From Ceratobasidium sp. AG-K (Eukaryota > Basidiomycota > Agaricomycetes > Cantharellales > Ceratobasidiaceae), in the NCBI GenBank assembly GCA_037039685.1, contig JAWNGF010000009.1:1054001-1118000 (forward strand): a stretch of DNA of 64,000 nucleotides. Reading direction: 5' to 3'. The notes beneath the pieces are model-generated. The model was not told the origin of the DNA. It worked only from the letters and a program-made list of their open reading frames with translations, and searched no databases. Shown here piece after piece: positions 10,960 through 22,919 of the stretch (positions are counted from its first letter, which is position 1; every line of letters starts with the position of its first letter). Made by a program: the position numbers and the translations under genes.

Positions 10960-13336
10960 TTAGTGTACTCCCTTGAACCAAGGAGCAGGCGAATACCAAC
11001 TAACATTTTCAACCCATTCTAAGTAGGCTTGGCACTCGGCTTGACCAAAAAGTATACATATATTGAAGTTCAAGCTCCAGTATTGCTTGCCATTCGATTT
11101 TTGCTGAACACGCAGAGCACCGCGCAAATCGGACAAGGAAGTTGTAATAGTGCAAGCAAGCTCGAAACCAGGTACTACGGTGCCTACAAGTGAAGTTATT
11201 TCATTGGTTTCAGTTCCTACAGATCTGCTAGGAACGTACCCGACTTGTGTCTCATCCATGCCGGGGTCCCTGCCAAGGTATAACGCTATATATCCTCGCT
11301 AAACTCGTCGAGGTTCGGATTTGAGATTGAATATTCCCTGTAGTATGACCTCCGGCCCACTGAATTACGACCAATCGGGACCCCCTTACGAACTCGTCAA
11401 TTCCCTGTTATGTTAAAGGTTGGGTTATTTGCACTCACCCTAGGTATGATCTGAGACCAGCCTCCCTTGCAGTACACACCAGTTGGCCAAGTTACCTTCC
11501 TACGTTTTCGATGCGCAGAATTCCCAGGAATAAACGGGATAAGAACTTCAACTCCGTAGGAGTACCTGGTGACGTTTTGCGTACAGTACCATATTAGAGG
11601 ACCATTCGCAACAGCTTTTGGCCTGGAATAAAAGCTGTTTAGACACTGACTAATAGTTTTATTCGAACAGCTCATACACTCTCTCACTTGTCGTGACCAC
11701 TCTACACCCGGCCGGCTCAAATCGAGCCCTGAATTGTTCACGGAGACATGGACTCTCCCCAAATCGTCCAACTAGCAAAATATGCTATGAATGTGGGTCG
11801 AACGCACTGTTGAGATAGAGCTGTGCAGAAACAATAGCGATACTTACCGGTGCGGACGCAGAGTCCAACTGTGAGCTGACACTAGCTAGAATCTGACCGA
11901 CGCAAGGTTCAAAAAAGGCCATAATCTCGGAGCTAGGTGTTGTCGTATTAAGCGTAGATATTACCTATGCACTGGGAGAGAATCTTTAACCTACCCAGAT
12001 AGCGACATGCGACCTCGCTTTGCCCGAATCGCCGTGTTATTATAACGTGTTCCAGCAAATTCAATGCTGTGAGAAGCAGTTGCGGTATGGAAGGGGCGCT
12101 TTGCATTGTTTTTGAAGTCTTGTATCCCACGATGCGTGTATTCCTCAGTCTCATCAGCAGCGAGTCCAGCGTTCTGAAACATCGCACGAAGATGTCTCTC
12201 GGCCGCCATGTCAACATATTTTTCACCGGCTTGTACACCTGTGAAGCGTAATAGTGAAACAACGGAAATGCCAGTAACATTCATTGCTCACAATGTGAAG
12301 CCCGAGCTTGTTCTATGCCGATTGGGTTTAAACTGCTGACTTTGTAAGCAGTCGTGTTGACTGTCCATCGCCCGGCATCGCAAATAACCAAATCGGTTCC
12401 GGGCTTTTGGTAATAATACAATTAGCGTATTACAAAGCCCGGAATTACTCTCACCTGAAGATGGGTTCCTATACCCGAGTATTGAACGGAGGAGTGGACT
12501 AAGGCCAACCCTTCGGTGATGAAATGAACCCGCTCCGCAACATTACTTGCACTCGTAAACCCAGCCCTTATAGCCGCTGATTGAAGGACGGATTGCTCCC
12601 GGGTACTCCACTCGTTCGGGTGGGCAATAATGACATCCATCGTGGCTTCATATTGTTTCCAGATTAATTTCCCGTCAATCATATGGTCCTTGAAGTACTC
12701 TTGGGTGTGTCGCAGCAAGTATCCTAGGAAATCCGAGTAAACTTGGATAAGCGATACACCGGGTGGTAGTGCTAGATAAGCGACAATTGTCATTCAAGCA
12801 CACTAGATATGACATGATATTTGATTCCTTACGCTCAAGGGGGACTCCCTGCCGCTCCGCAAGGTGCGGTGGATGCAAGTGTAGTTTAAAGTGCCTCACC
12901 CTATGCCGCTTCTCATCCTCAGCGTACTCCTCTGCCTGGTGAGTCAAGGCCTCTGCACCAAATGACACAGCCTTGATATGATGCAGGTTAGTGTACTATC
13001 AGTTAAACTATTGAAAAGTGTAGCGAGTTAACCTTGTCGTTCACATCGTACCACAAGACAGTGGGGATTTTACCCAGAGAATGTTGCGCTTCTTGACCTG
13101 GCCATTGTATGACCCTATGAACTGTCGGTTTCACACCTACGAGGGTGTTAAGCGACTTTTAGTCGATTGTATACAAAATTATCAAGTTTCTTGACAGTAC
13201 CCTCTTGTAAAAACGCAAACGTCACGGCACTGTGAGTCAACCCAATGTCAACACCCAAAACAATTTTAGACGGTCCAGTCCATAGATCATCAAAGGCCCT
13301 AGTAATAGAGCCTCCTCTAATACTATGTCCATTCAT
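10960..13336 (-). CDS. Hsp70/HSPA12-like protein, copy C, with altered ATP-binding motifs
   Basis: Same exon plan as copy B, starting at the ATG at 13336. The exons are open, but all three nucleotide-binding signatures differ from the intact copies: phosphate-1 is GVDIGLTHSAVTF (GTT to GLT), phosphate-2 is CDAGRWTVNTT (GGST to GRWT), and the adenosine motif is LVGRFGESPCL (GGFG to GRFG, YL to CL). HPNGW has become HPNEW and EAEAS has become EGLAL. The last exon gives only GVH before TAA at 10960, so the conserved C-terminal peptide is lost. This fits a pseudo-ATPase or an early pseudogene without stop codons. It is adjacent to copy B (657 bp), from which it probably arose by tandem duplication. 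Confidence 0.7.
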
Positions 13337-13702
13337 CTCTGTAATAGAGGAACTCGTTAGTGAACCATGTGAGGATATCGGGGAAGCAGAAGTTAAGCTG
13401 CTTGTATGCTCACTACAACGATAAGAGTGTCAGGCCACAATTGGTGGGCTTCAAACGTTACTCGCTCGCTGAGAGAAAACAGTGATTCAAACTGAACGTA
13501 TATGTGCAGTAAGTGGAGTTGGAGGCAATGCGACAGTATGATGGTAAAGTCCGGTTGCCGGTTTAGCCACAGCACACCTGCAGATGACTCAGGCTGACTC
13601 AGCACTACGTCAACAAACGCCACTTCGATAGCTTTACTACTACAGCCACAGGCAATTTTATGGCAACAACAAATCGGCAGATATCTACATACAATATCAA
13701 GT
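13337..13702. other. Intergenic, Hsp70-C promoter region
   Basis: About 365 bp between Hsp70-C and the coiled-coil gene. It holds the upstream element at 13554-13570. A 111-codon minus-strand frame (13728-13393) overlaps the end of the coiled-coil gene and is probably chance. Confidence 0.5.
13554..13570 (-). promoter_or_regulatory. TTGCC...TAGCCAC upstream element of Hsp70-C
   Basis: GTTGCCGGTTTAGCCAC on the plus strand, about 220 bp upstream of the Hsp70-C ATG. Confidence 0.5.
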
Positions 13703-15081
13703 TTACCCATAGAAGCTATCGGTGACAACCTTCGCTTTACACACGACCACCTCCTCGGGGAGTCTTCCTTCGCCGACCACCTGCCTCAAAACAAGTCCCA
13801 ACCCAACCGTACCTAGAATGCATTTTGGCTGAATGCTCCCTGCTTTAGGATCCAGTTCCTCCATCGAGCTTGGATCAAACGTCGTACAGTGCCCAAACGT
13901 AGTCTGCTCGAACTCGCCAATCATTATGACTTCCCGTTTCAGTTTCGAGCTCCACTCCCACGCTAGTCTGACTAGTTGACTGCAGCGGGCGGCGTGTTGT
14001 GGCAACTCGCCTTCAACATCTTGTCCAAGGAAATGTGTGACCAATGGATCAAGGCTGATACGCAAAATGTCGTGAGAAAGCCTATTAATGCGCTCATCTA
14101 GGGCATCCGGTCCCTCTAGCTCGCATGCGCTTTTGAAGGTGATCGAGCGCCATTGACCGGTCATATACTGAGATTCTACAGTATAGGTTTGAGTCAATAT
14201 GGTGAGAGGCCTCGTTGAAGAACGGTACCTTGCTTTTGAACCTCTTGATAAACAATGCCAAGGCAAGCACAACCTGGCGCGGATTGATTGATCGAGGGAC
14301 AGAACGGTTTAAAAACTAGTTCAACGAGAAGGGCGCAGAGCGAGGTGCGGATCGCAAAGTCGAAGAAATTGACAACACCGCGTCCAGCACCCTCCTTGGA
14401 TTTGACCAGAGATGAATGCATAGAGTGCCCTTCGTCGTTGGCCTTGAAGAAAGACTCGAGCTGGGAGTAATTGGATGCGTCGAGAGTGCTCATGCTTGCA
14501 ACGCTACCACCTTTGGTCCGTATGTCCTTGATCAATTTCTTTGAGATCGATTGGCTTAGGCCTCGAATCTTGACGTTCAAGTCTTCAAGTCCCTGGACAA
14601 TATCCTTTATTTCCATGCAGCTCTGCAGTTGATAGTGCGACCGAAGCGAAGCGTATTCCTCCTCGACACGTCGGAGCTCCTGCTCGACCGCCTCTTTCGA
14701 CGCCCGCTGGTCCTTGTATAGTTGCTTGTATCGAATATATTCCTTTTCATAATGAGCCGATTCTTCGAGTGCTGTCTCTAAGTTCGACCGCGCTTTTACC
14801 AGATCTTCCTCGAGCAACGACATGTGGTTGGCCTGCGTTAATTGCCCCTCACCCCTTGGTACCAAGGCATCACTGTTAGACTCTGGGTAGCTGTTATCCC
14901 AAGTACAACCGACTTACGCAACCCTATCAGAGTGTTTTTCCTGCGGTTCAGACCTCTGCTCAGGATTACTCGATCTGGGTCGATTTGAGTCTCTTCGAGA
15001 GTCATTGCGTGATCTGCGCTGGGGGTATAAAACCAGCGCTATCAAGCCAAGAAACCAAGAAAGAATATCCTTGAGACTCAT
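13703..15081 (-). CDS. Membrane-anchored coiled-coil protein sharing the C-terminal domain of the G-domain genes
   Basis: Three exons: 15081 to about 14917, about 14870 to 14245, and about 14191 to 13703. The ATG at 15081 opens a short hydrophobic segment (ILSWFLGLIALVLYP, residues 6-20), then an Arg/Ser-rich stretch, which fits a signal anchor. A long coiled coil follows (about 14830-14580), then the domain seen in copies 1 and 2: FFDFAIR, VFKPFCPSI, QWRSITF, WEWSSKLKREV and LGTVGLGL, ending at TAA 13703. The intron before the QWRSITF block sits at the same place and phase as in copy 2. No P-loop or G3 motif is present, so the G domain has been replaced or lost. Function is unknown; it could act as a membrane-tethered partner of the G-domain paralogs. 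It lies about 500 bp downstream of Hsp70-D. Confidence 0.75.
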
Positions 15082-15587
15082 GACAAGGGGTGGTGGGAGG
15101 CTACAAAATCCAACGAGTGGCTGTGGCTAGCGGAAAACGCTACGTGTTTGGCGTTGTGGCCGTAATTTGAACTTCCCTGTGTGATGCTCAAAGTCTGCCC
15201 TGAAGCCGCATACAATTCCGTCCACGTCAGAGGGCCCAACATTGGAACTCCATGATCATTAATTGCGCCGCCGAACGTACACGATTACCCAGTTCGTTAG
15301 CCTCACGATAAGTAGATTGTACCTGCCTAGGTTCGACTCTGCAAACTGGGCAAATCCGGGCGTAATTGATATACCAGGTTGTGCACGCCGGGGAAGTCCG
15401 GTCAAACAGCAAACCGCGGGGCAAGTGCAGAATATACATCCTACCAACTGTCCCATCACTACGGTTCCGTATGACATTCTCAAGATCGCCGCAGTAGATG
15501 GTTTTAAGCAGGCCAGGTCACTGATTTCAGCTTTGACATTCTGGTATCACATGGAATTATAGCAAGAACTTGGAGAAAGTAAATTCC
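15082..15587. other. Intergenic between Hsp70-D and coiled-coil gene
   Basis: About 500 bp. Open frames on both strands (15227-15562) have no recognisable content. A GTGGCTA word at 15123-15129 is the Hsp70 upstream core in the opposite orientation, 42 bp before the coiled-coil ATG; it may be chance. Confidence 0.4.
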
Positions 15588-18073
15588 TCAACTCTTTCCG
15601 GCACTCAGGGTGGGGACTATGGTTGCCGGGCCCGTCTTTGTAACTCCCTGTCAAAACCACAGTTTAGAGGGACTAAAAAAGTGCAAGATCTAAATCGTAC
15701 CTCTTCCTCCCACTCCACGTACGCTTCAGGCTCCGTGCGTCCGAACCGGATACATATATTGTACTGAAGGAACCACGCCATGCTACCGGAGCGACGGTCT
15801 TGCCCCAACTTTAGTGCGCCCAACATGTCACTAATCGCTGTATTTATGGTACAGATTTGTTGGAACCCGTCATTCAATTGGCCTGTCCATGTCCGCGTTA
15901 GTCTGTGCTGCTTTGGAAAGTCGAAGCAAGTTTAGGCCCACCAGACGCATCAGTCATCCAATTGGGCGATCCAGAAACTGAACAAGCATAGATCTCATCG
16001 CTCATCGTGAGCCATGATGGCGGGACGTGGATCGGTGGGTACATGCGACTAAAACTGTGACGGTGGACCGCATTGGCGTCTACAGGAATACCCTGCGGCG
16101 GCCAAATTAGTTAATACAAACCAAATGCCAGATCGTGTGTAATGAGTGCAGACCTTCGATACAATGGTAGCCCATGCACCTTCAACACAGGTACCGTAAA
16201 GTGTCTCGATTGTCTTGCGGCCGCGATGCTCTGGATTGTTAGGGTTGAACGGCGTCACATAATCGGTACCATAAGCAAACCGAGGAACGCGCTTGAAAAC
16301 GTTGCCAGCTGCATGCCAGATAACCGCTCCATCGGCTACTGCTTTCGAGCTGTCTTCGAGGTCAGTCGCGAGCAATTGACGTCGTGAAATCCAACTGTCG
16401 GGTAACAATAATTGGACTCACGCTCTCTCATCAGTTGTTATCATCTGGCACCCAGTGGTTTTGAATCGGCCCTTAAGCCGGTCTTGGAGATAAACGTTGC
16501 CGCCAAACCCCCCTACTAAAGCAATATACTGGTTGGATATGAGCCTATTTGCGAGCTGTCGACAAACTCTCAAGTAAGAGGACGCACCTTGATCTGGGTT
16601 GAGGACACAAGCGACTGGACACTTTCTAGAATTTGGTCTACGCATGGGTCGAAAAACTTTCTAACATCCTCACTGGTATCCATTAAGGTTAGCTGTAGAT
16701 TAATATGACGGTGCTAATATAACTACTGCACTTGCCTCTCTAACGATATTCCTCCAAACATAACACCGAGCTCCTCGTTTTCAAAGTCGTCACCAGCAAA
16801 TTTGATTATTATCTCCTCATCTTCAGCTCCGCTGGACCCGAACTGCCGCTTCGCTGTGTTCTCGAAGTCTTCCATTCCTTTGGAGACGTACTCGTTTATT
16901 TCCTTTTTGGTCAACCCAGCATCAGGTTTGGCAAATAATTCGCGTAAATGTTTTTCAGCTTCATCGTTCACGTAGATCGCCCCGGCCTGTACGCCTATAT
17001 TTGTCCAGATTTGTGAAGATTAATCCTACTTTGGTGAAGTCCGAACAACTCACATGCAGACGCTCGTAGCTCGCCCAACCGAAGTCGGGGCTCTTTCTCT
17101 TGAACATTATACAACGTCGTATCAACTGTCGAGCCACCAGCATCACATAGAACAAATTTTGATCCGGCCTGCAAAAGTCTCATGGATCTAGCTGATGCGG
17201 CTCAACAGTATATTTTACTTACTTCCAGGCCGCTTTTCAGATCAGTGTAATGCATGCAAAAGTGAACAGCGGCCTCGGCTTCGGATACAAATCGAACCCG
17301 AGTTCTTGCATTCGTAGCGGCGCTCAATCCGGCATCCACAGCTGCTTCACGAAGAAAGGCTTGCTCCGCTATTCCCCACCCATTGGGGTGAGTGATAACC
17401 ACCGTCATGTTTGAGTGGTACCTTTCCCATATCTTCTTCCCATCTGCGATAATAGCTTCGAAGCGGGACTTGGTATGTTTGATCAAGTAACGAAGGAAGT
17501 CCGAATAGATCGTTTTAAGATGCACACCCTTGGGCAAATCTGTATCGGTATGATTATCGTGACTCTAACATTCACAGCGTGCACTCACCGCGAAGCTTGA
17601 GCTCGTATTCACGTTGCAGGTTGGCGGGATGCAGGTGTAGTTTGAACTCCTTGGCCAGCTGCCACTTGTGGGTTTTTGCGTCCCTCTCTGCTTTGCGAGT
17701 CGCTGCTTGCGCGCCAAAAGCAACCGCCTAAGGTTGAATGTAAACAAATAATGGGCTTATAGACAGAATCATAGCCTACCTTTCCATTCGAGTCGTAATA
17801 AACCAGCGTCGGAATTTTTCTACTGGAGTCGCGGAAATGTTGGCCTGGCCACATGTCAACACTGTATAGCTGTTGATTAACCCCTTGGAGAACGTCAACA
17901 AGTCAGCGAATACAGCAACAAGACATCAGCGCAGATTGTATCATTCCACACATGCCTTTTTGAAGGAACGCATACGCGACCCCACTGCACGTCGTGCCAA
18001 TATCAATCCCTACCACAATCTGAGAATCTCCGCTCCAAGGACCAGTGAAGGTGCTCTTGTTGGCCGTACTCAT
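15588..18073 (-). CDS. Hsp70/HSPA12-like ATPase, copy D
   Basis: About 12 exons from the ATG at 18073 to TGA at 15588. Phosphate-1 GIDIGTTCSGVAY is in exon 1; then come WPGQHFRDSSRKIPT, HPNGWGIAEQ (near 17380), phosphate-2 CDAGGSTVDTT (near 17130), VQAGAIYVNDEAE with an acidic stretch (16990-16730), adenosine motif ALVGGFGGNVYL (near 16520), AVADGAVIWHA, GIPVDA, YVEWEEE, and a last exon reading GVTKTGPATIVPTL. The first intron is best read with a GC donor at 17955, because only that keeps the frame and phase of copy E. Another intron uses a GTCT donor at 16153. All ATPase signatures are intact. D, E and F form the closest subgroup in exon sequence and promoter. No substrate-binding domain of DnaK type is recognised. 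Confidence 0.85.
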
Positions 18074-19127
18074 TGTTGCGAATGCCTGCGGCCACTGTCA
18101 GTCATAGTCAAAGAAGGGAAAGGAATGAGAGGTCACATACTTTTGACAACTAAGGCTCTGGTCTCCAAGTTATCTCTTGGTAAAGAGGCTGGGAAGGTTA
18201 ACCGTTGGAAACCCCCTTTGCCACTTGTATTAGCCACTAGCGAAGCCGCAAACATACACAAGCTCAACGCGAATGGTAAACAGTCTTACGCCGCAATCTG
18301 GGTTGCCTTCATTTGGTCTTAGGTCCGTAACAACACGACATGATATATGCATCCTCAAGTCTAAACATGGTGAGGTTTCCGAACGAAACACTTCTGTCCC
18401 TTCGTCAGCCACAACATGGGACAACATTGCCACATGATCCAATTGTGAATTCAAGCACAGAATACCCAAGAGCCTCGGATATCGTCTTAAAAGAGATCCT
18501 CGCGTGACACAAGGCCGCTTGTGAAGTGTCGGATGATTCACTCGGTTGGCTAGGGACTTCAAGGTTGCTGGGGAAAAAATTTTCAGAGTGGTATTACAAT
18601 ACATGAGAAACAGGGTTTGGGTGGCAAATTCTGAGAACGATCCCAGCTGGATTGATTGGGCCAGTCTTGAGGGGTATCATGAGGGCTACGTATGGAGCGA
18701 TAAAACCACTATTATTGAATCGAGGAACTAGGAAACAACGCCCTCGGGGCTTCGATAAGGGCATGGTAATACGCCGTAGAGCCCAATACGTCGTTATGGC
18801 TGGCAGTAGAGGTTACATGTTGGGCCTTGCTTTAAACTTCTCCGCACGTATGTACAAACCCACCCTCAAGTTGAGTAGAATCCCGTTAATGCCGAATAAC
18901 ATTGATGATTTGAGTCCCCATTGAGTCACCTTACTGGTTTGCACGCGTTGTTTCAAACTAGATATCGTGGAGCAGTTGTTGCGAAGTATATATACCACTA
19001 GCCAGTTCCCCATTATTTAGGGCTCCGCTTAAACACAGGGCACTAGCGGTCTGTCCATAGAATTTAGCTTTTACAATCCGAAAGTACATGGTGTCATAGC
19101 GAGGCGGCATTTGGGACAGTCGATTCC
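18074..19127. other. Intergenic, Hsp70-D promoter and Hsp70-E 3' flank
   Basis: About 1.05 kb. The first 330 bp upstream of D align by eye with the regions before E and F, including the element at 18218-18237 and a GGTTTCCGAACGAAACA block near 18373. Open frames at 18546-18924 show no recognisable protein. Confidence 0.5.
18218..18237 (-). promoter_or_regulatory. Conserved upstream element of Hsp70-D
   Basis: TTGCCACTTGTATTAGCCAC on the plus strand, 145 bp upstream of the ATG; nearly identical before E and F. Confidence 0.55.
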
Positions 19128-21604
19128 TCAACCTCTCCCAGCATTTAAAGTCGGTACTATGATCGCTGGCCCCGTCTTTTTGATCCCCTGTCAAGATTTG
19201 AGGTTAGAGGTAATCAAGGAATTAGAGATCAAAATCGCATACCACTTCTTCCCACTCTACATATGCTTCTGGCTCCGTCCGTCCAAATCGCATACATATA
19301 TCGTATTGGAGGAGCCACACGGCTTTACCAGAGCGGCATTCCTGCGCAAACACAAGTGCGCCCAACATGTCGCTGACTTTGGTATTTATGGTACAGATAT
19401 GTTGGAATTCGTCGTTCAATTTACCTGTCCGTCTCTGCCTTAGCCTGAGTACTTTGAGACGTTAAAGTCTAGACCCACCAGATGCATCGGTCATCCAGTT
19501 GGGTGACCCAGTAGAAGAACAAGCGTAGATCTCGTCGCTCATTGTGAGCCAGTATGGGGGGATAGGGATCGGCGGGTACACGCGGCTAAAACTGTGGCGG
19601 TGGACTGCATCACAATCTAAAGGGATATCCTGCAGTGCAAAAGAAAAACAGTTGGTACAGACGAATTTTCATAAATTGTATGACAAGATAGACCTTTGAT
19701 ACGATTGTAGCCCATGCCCCTCCAACACAAGTACCGTGAATCGACTGGAACGTCTTGCGGCCACGATGCTCCGGATTGTTGGGATCAAATGCCGCCATAT
19801 AGTCGGTACCATAAGAAAAGCGAGGGGCCCGCTTGAAAACGTTGTTGGCCGCATGCCAGATAACAGCTCCATCGGCTACGGCTTTGGAGCTTGTATCGAC
19901 GTTAGCCGCAACGTATCGAGGCGCAACCACCAAACAATAACTATATAACTCACGCTGTCTGACCAGTCGTCACGATCTGACATTCGGTGGTCTTGAATCG
20001 ATCTTTGAGCCGGCTTTGGAGATAGGCGTTGTCACCGAACCCTCCTACCAAAGCAATATACTGGCTTGAGGTTAGGCTCTTTGCAGGCGATAAACGAAGG
20101 CAACACTCTCACACACCTTGAGTTGAATCGAGGATACCAGCGACCCGACACTTTCTAGGATTCTATTCACGCATGGGTCAAAAAACTTTCTTGCATCAGC
20201 GCTGATATGTATCAACGTTAGTCGGGGTGTTATAGTAGACTGAGGTCAAGCATTACACCTACCTCTGCAATGAGAGCTCTCCAAACATGACACCGAGATC
20301 CTCGTTCTCAAAGTCGTCGCCTGCAAACTTGACACTTATTTCTTCGTCATCCGCCCCAGAGCCAAACTGTCGCTTTGCCAACCCTTCGAAGTCCTCGATA
20401 CCCTTGGAAACGTATTCGTTTATCTCCTTTTTAGTCAATCCAGCGTCAGGATTTTCAAAGATTTGACGCAAATGCTTTTCGGCCTCCTCGTTCACATAGA
20501 TCGCCCCAGCCTGAACACCTAGATCCACGTACTACTGGTGAATATTAACTTGACACCGGGAGAATACATCTAAAGACTTACACGCAGGCCCACGTAGCTC
20601 CCCCAATCGCAGGCGGGGCTCTTTCTCATGGACAGTATACAACGTTGTGTCAACAGTTGAACCCCCAGCATCGCATACAGCAAGATTTGTTCCTATCTGC
20701 GTATCGTATAAGTGTTCGCTCGTGGCTGTTCAACGATATCCCCGACTCACCCCAAGACTGCTTCTCAAGTTTGTGTAATGCATACAAAAATGTAAAGACG
20801 CCTCAGCTTCAGAAACAAAGCGAATACGGCTTTGTGCATCCGCAGAGGTGCTCAGTCCAGCAGTAACAGCTGCGTCACGAAGGAAGGCCCGCTCCGCTAT
20901 TCCCCATCCATTGGGGTGAGCGATAACTACCGTCATTTTTGAGTGATAGTTCTCCCATATGTTCTTTCCGTCAGCAATCACCACTTCGAATCGAGACCTG
21001 GTATGCTTGATCAAATAACGAAGGAAGTCCGAATAGATCGTTTTAAGATGCACATCCTTCGGCAAATCTGTACTGATACTATTATCGATATCCTCCAGCA
21101 TTCAGAGTGTGTACTCACCGCGAAGCTTGAGATTATGTTCGTGTTGCAGATTGGCTGGATGCAAATGTAGTTTAAACTCCTTGGCCAACTGCCACTTGTG
21201 AACTTTCGCTTCCCTCTCCGCTTTACGGGTCACGGCTTCTGCGCCAAAAGCAACCGCCTGGCAGCGAAAACGTGTGAGCGGCAGGCTAACAGATAGAATC
21301 CTAACTTTACCTTTCCATTCAAGTCGTAATAAACCAGTGTTGGGATTTTTCCACTGGAGTTGCTAAACTGCTGGCCAGGCCACGTATCAACTCTGTATAG
21401 CTGCTGTTCAGCCCCTTTTGATCAAGTTGGCAAGTCAGCTAACACGATAATAGCAAACTAGCCAAGATCATGCCGACTCTGCATACCTTTCTGTAGGAAT
21501 GTGTACGCGACCCCACTACATGTTGTGCCAATATCAATCCCCACCACAATCTGGGAATCCCCATTCCAGCGCCCAGTGAACGTGCTTCCGCTGGTCGTGA
21601 CCAT
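19128..21604 (-). CDS. Hsp70/HSPA12-like ATPase, copy E
   Basis: From the ATG at 21604 to TGA at 19128, colinear with D exon by exon. Motifs: GIDIGTTCSGVAY, HPNGWGIAERA, CDAGGSTVDTT, VQAGAIYVNEEAE followed by an acidic segment with GADDEEISVKF, ALVGGFGDNAYL, AVADGAVIWHA, YVEWEE, and a terminal exon GIKKTGPAIIVPTL. The first intron has a normal GT donor (21486), where D and F have GC. Another intron has a GTCT donor at 19693. The ATPase signatures are intact, so a functional nucleotide-binding protein is likely. Its role (stress chaperone, signalling, or self/non-self recognition) cannot be read from the sequence. Confidence 0.85.
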
Positions 21605-22919
21605 CCTTGCTAACGCCAGCAGCCACTATCAGCCACAACCACAGAGGCGCTAGTGATACAAGTCTCCTACGTTTGACAGCTGGCTCTCAAAGCTCTTGAG
21701 TGTTCCCGCTGGTGAAGAGGTGATAGAGACAACGGGCAGATCCCCTCCCCGTTTGCCACTTGTGCTAGCCACTCGAGAAGACAACAAACATGCACAAGCT
21801 CCGCTAAAAACGACAAACGACCTTACGCCGTGATCTAACCATCCAAGTTTAGTCTTAAGCCAGTAAGTAACGCCATAATCAGGTGCCTCTTCATGCCCAA
21901 CCGTGGTGAGGTTTTTGAACGAAACATTCACACATAAACATCAGCCACAACGCAAGTCAACATGGCTACATGAGCTCATCGTAAATTCGTTCCACGCCGT
22001 GGCCAGGCTACCCGGGGGCAGTATCCGGCACGGGGTTTCTGGTCAAGTACTAAGCGGCCCGTTCATTGGTTGAAAGCTTCTAGTACAACCTGTCGGGGAA
22101 AGGTGCGCTAACAGCACTGATGCGACAAATGAGGAAAGTTTCTGGTGGGAACTTACGACAACGAGCCAACCGACTCACGTGATGGTAGGTTCTAGTTGGG
22201 TTGCTTGACATGCATATTGAAGCATGCAGCAGCAGTTTCTCTATAAATTCATACATCGAGCGCTTAGATACCCACCTATGCCTCGATACGTTCCCTATCT
22301 GCTCCCATGCACAACCTAGTATAGACATACAGCTTATAACACAATCTATTCTAATGCGAACAAGTATCCCAGGTGATAGCAGATGACTTCAGGCGAAAAA
22401 GCCGCGCACACATACGTCTGAAACAGCTCCTCATCGATACATTGATAATTACGTACCCCAGGCGTAATAGTGGCAACGCTCGTGAGAGGTCTTGGCACGC
22501 CAAGAATCGTCGCAAACTCCGTGGGAACGAGTAGTACCGACGGCGTCATAAAAATGTACATTTCTTTTTTCTCAAAAGAAGGTATACATGTGAACCGGCA
22601 AACAGACTTCAGAAACATTCGGAACAAAAGATTATGCCACGTTGCATGGTTTGACGCTCGTCATTTTTTGAATTTTCATTCTTAAAGCATTTAGGCCCGC
22701 TTGAATCACGCCTTTCGACATGCTCCGTCATTTCCGGGATACATACCGCTGGGTGAGCACGGAGTATACATTTCACAGTTGGGTCTTTCCACTCCGCTCA
22801 TAGTTCTTACAAATCGCACAGCAACAGTTATGAGCAATCCGGACATAGATCTCGACTTTTATATTCAGATAATGCATACTGGCATACATGACAAACACAC
22901 TATCGGAACAAGCCATTCT
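21605..22919. other. Intergenic, Hsp70-E promoter and Hsp70-F 3' flank
   Basis: About 1.3 kb. The proximal part repeats the D and F upstream sequence, including the element at 21753-21772 and the GAACGAAACATT block near 21915. Small open frames at 22346-22627 (minus) and 22701-23003 (plus) show nothing recognisable and have no splice partners. Confidence 0.5.
21753..21772 (-). promoter_or_regulatory. Conserved upstream element of Hsp70-E
   Basis: TTGCCACTTGTGCTAGCCAC, 149 bp upstream of the ATG; two bases differ from the D copy. Confidence 0.55.

Noticed and set aside
13393..13728. 111-codon minus frame after the coiled-coil gene
   Set aside because: Overlaps the end of a better supported gene in another frame and holds the Hsp70-C promoter element; no motif.
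15280..15360. B-box-like GGTTCGACTCT on the plus strand
   Set aside because: No T stem or matching acceptor stem; no box A at proper distance.
18373..18395. TTTCCGAACGAAACA block before D (also E and F) as a heat-shock element
   Set aside because: The TTC and GAA units are spaced by one base instead of two, so it does not match the standard heat-shock element; retained only as a conserved block.
22346..22627. 93-codon minus frame between Hsp70-E and F
   Set aside because: No recognisable domain, promoter or splice partners.
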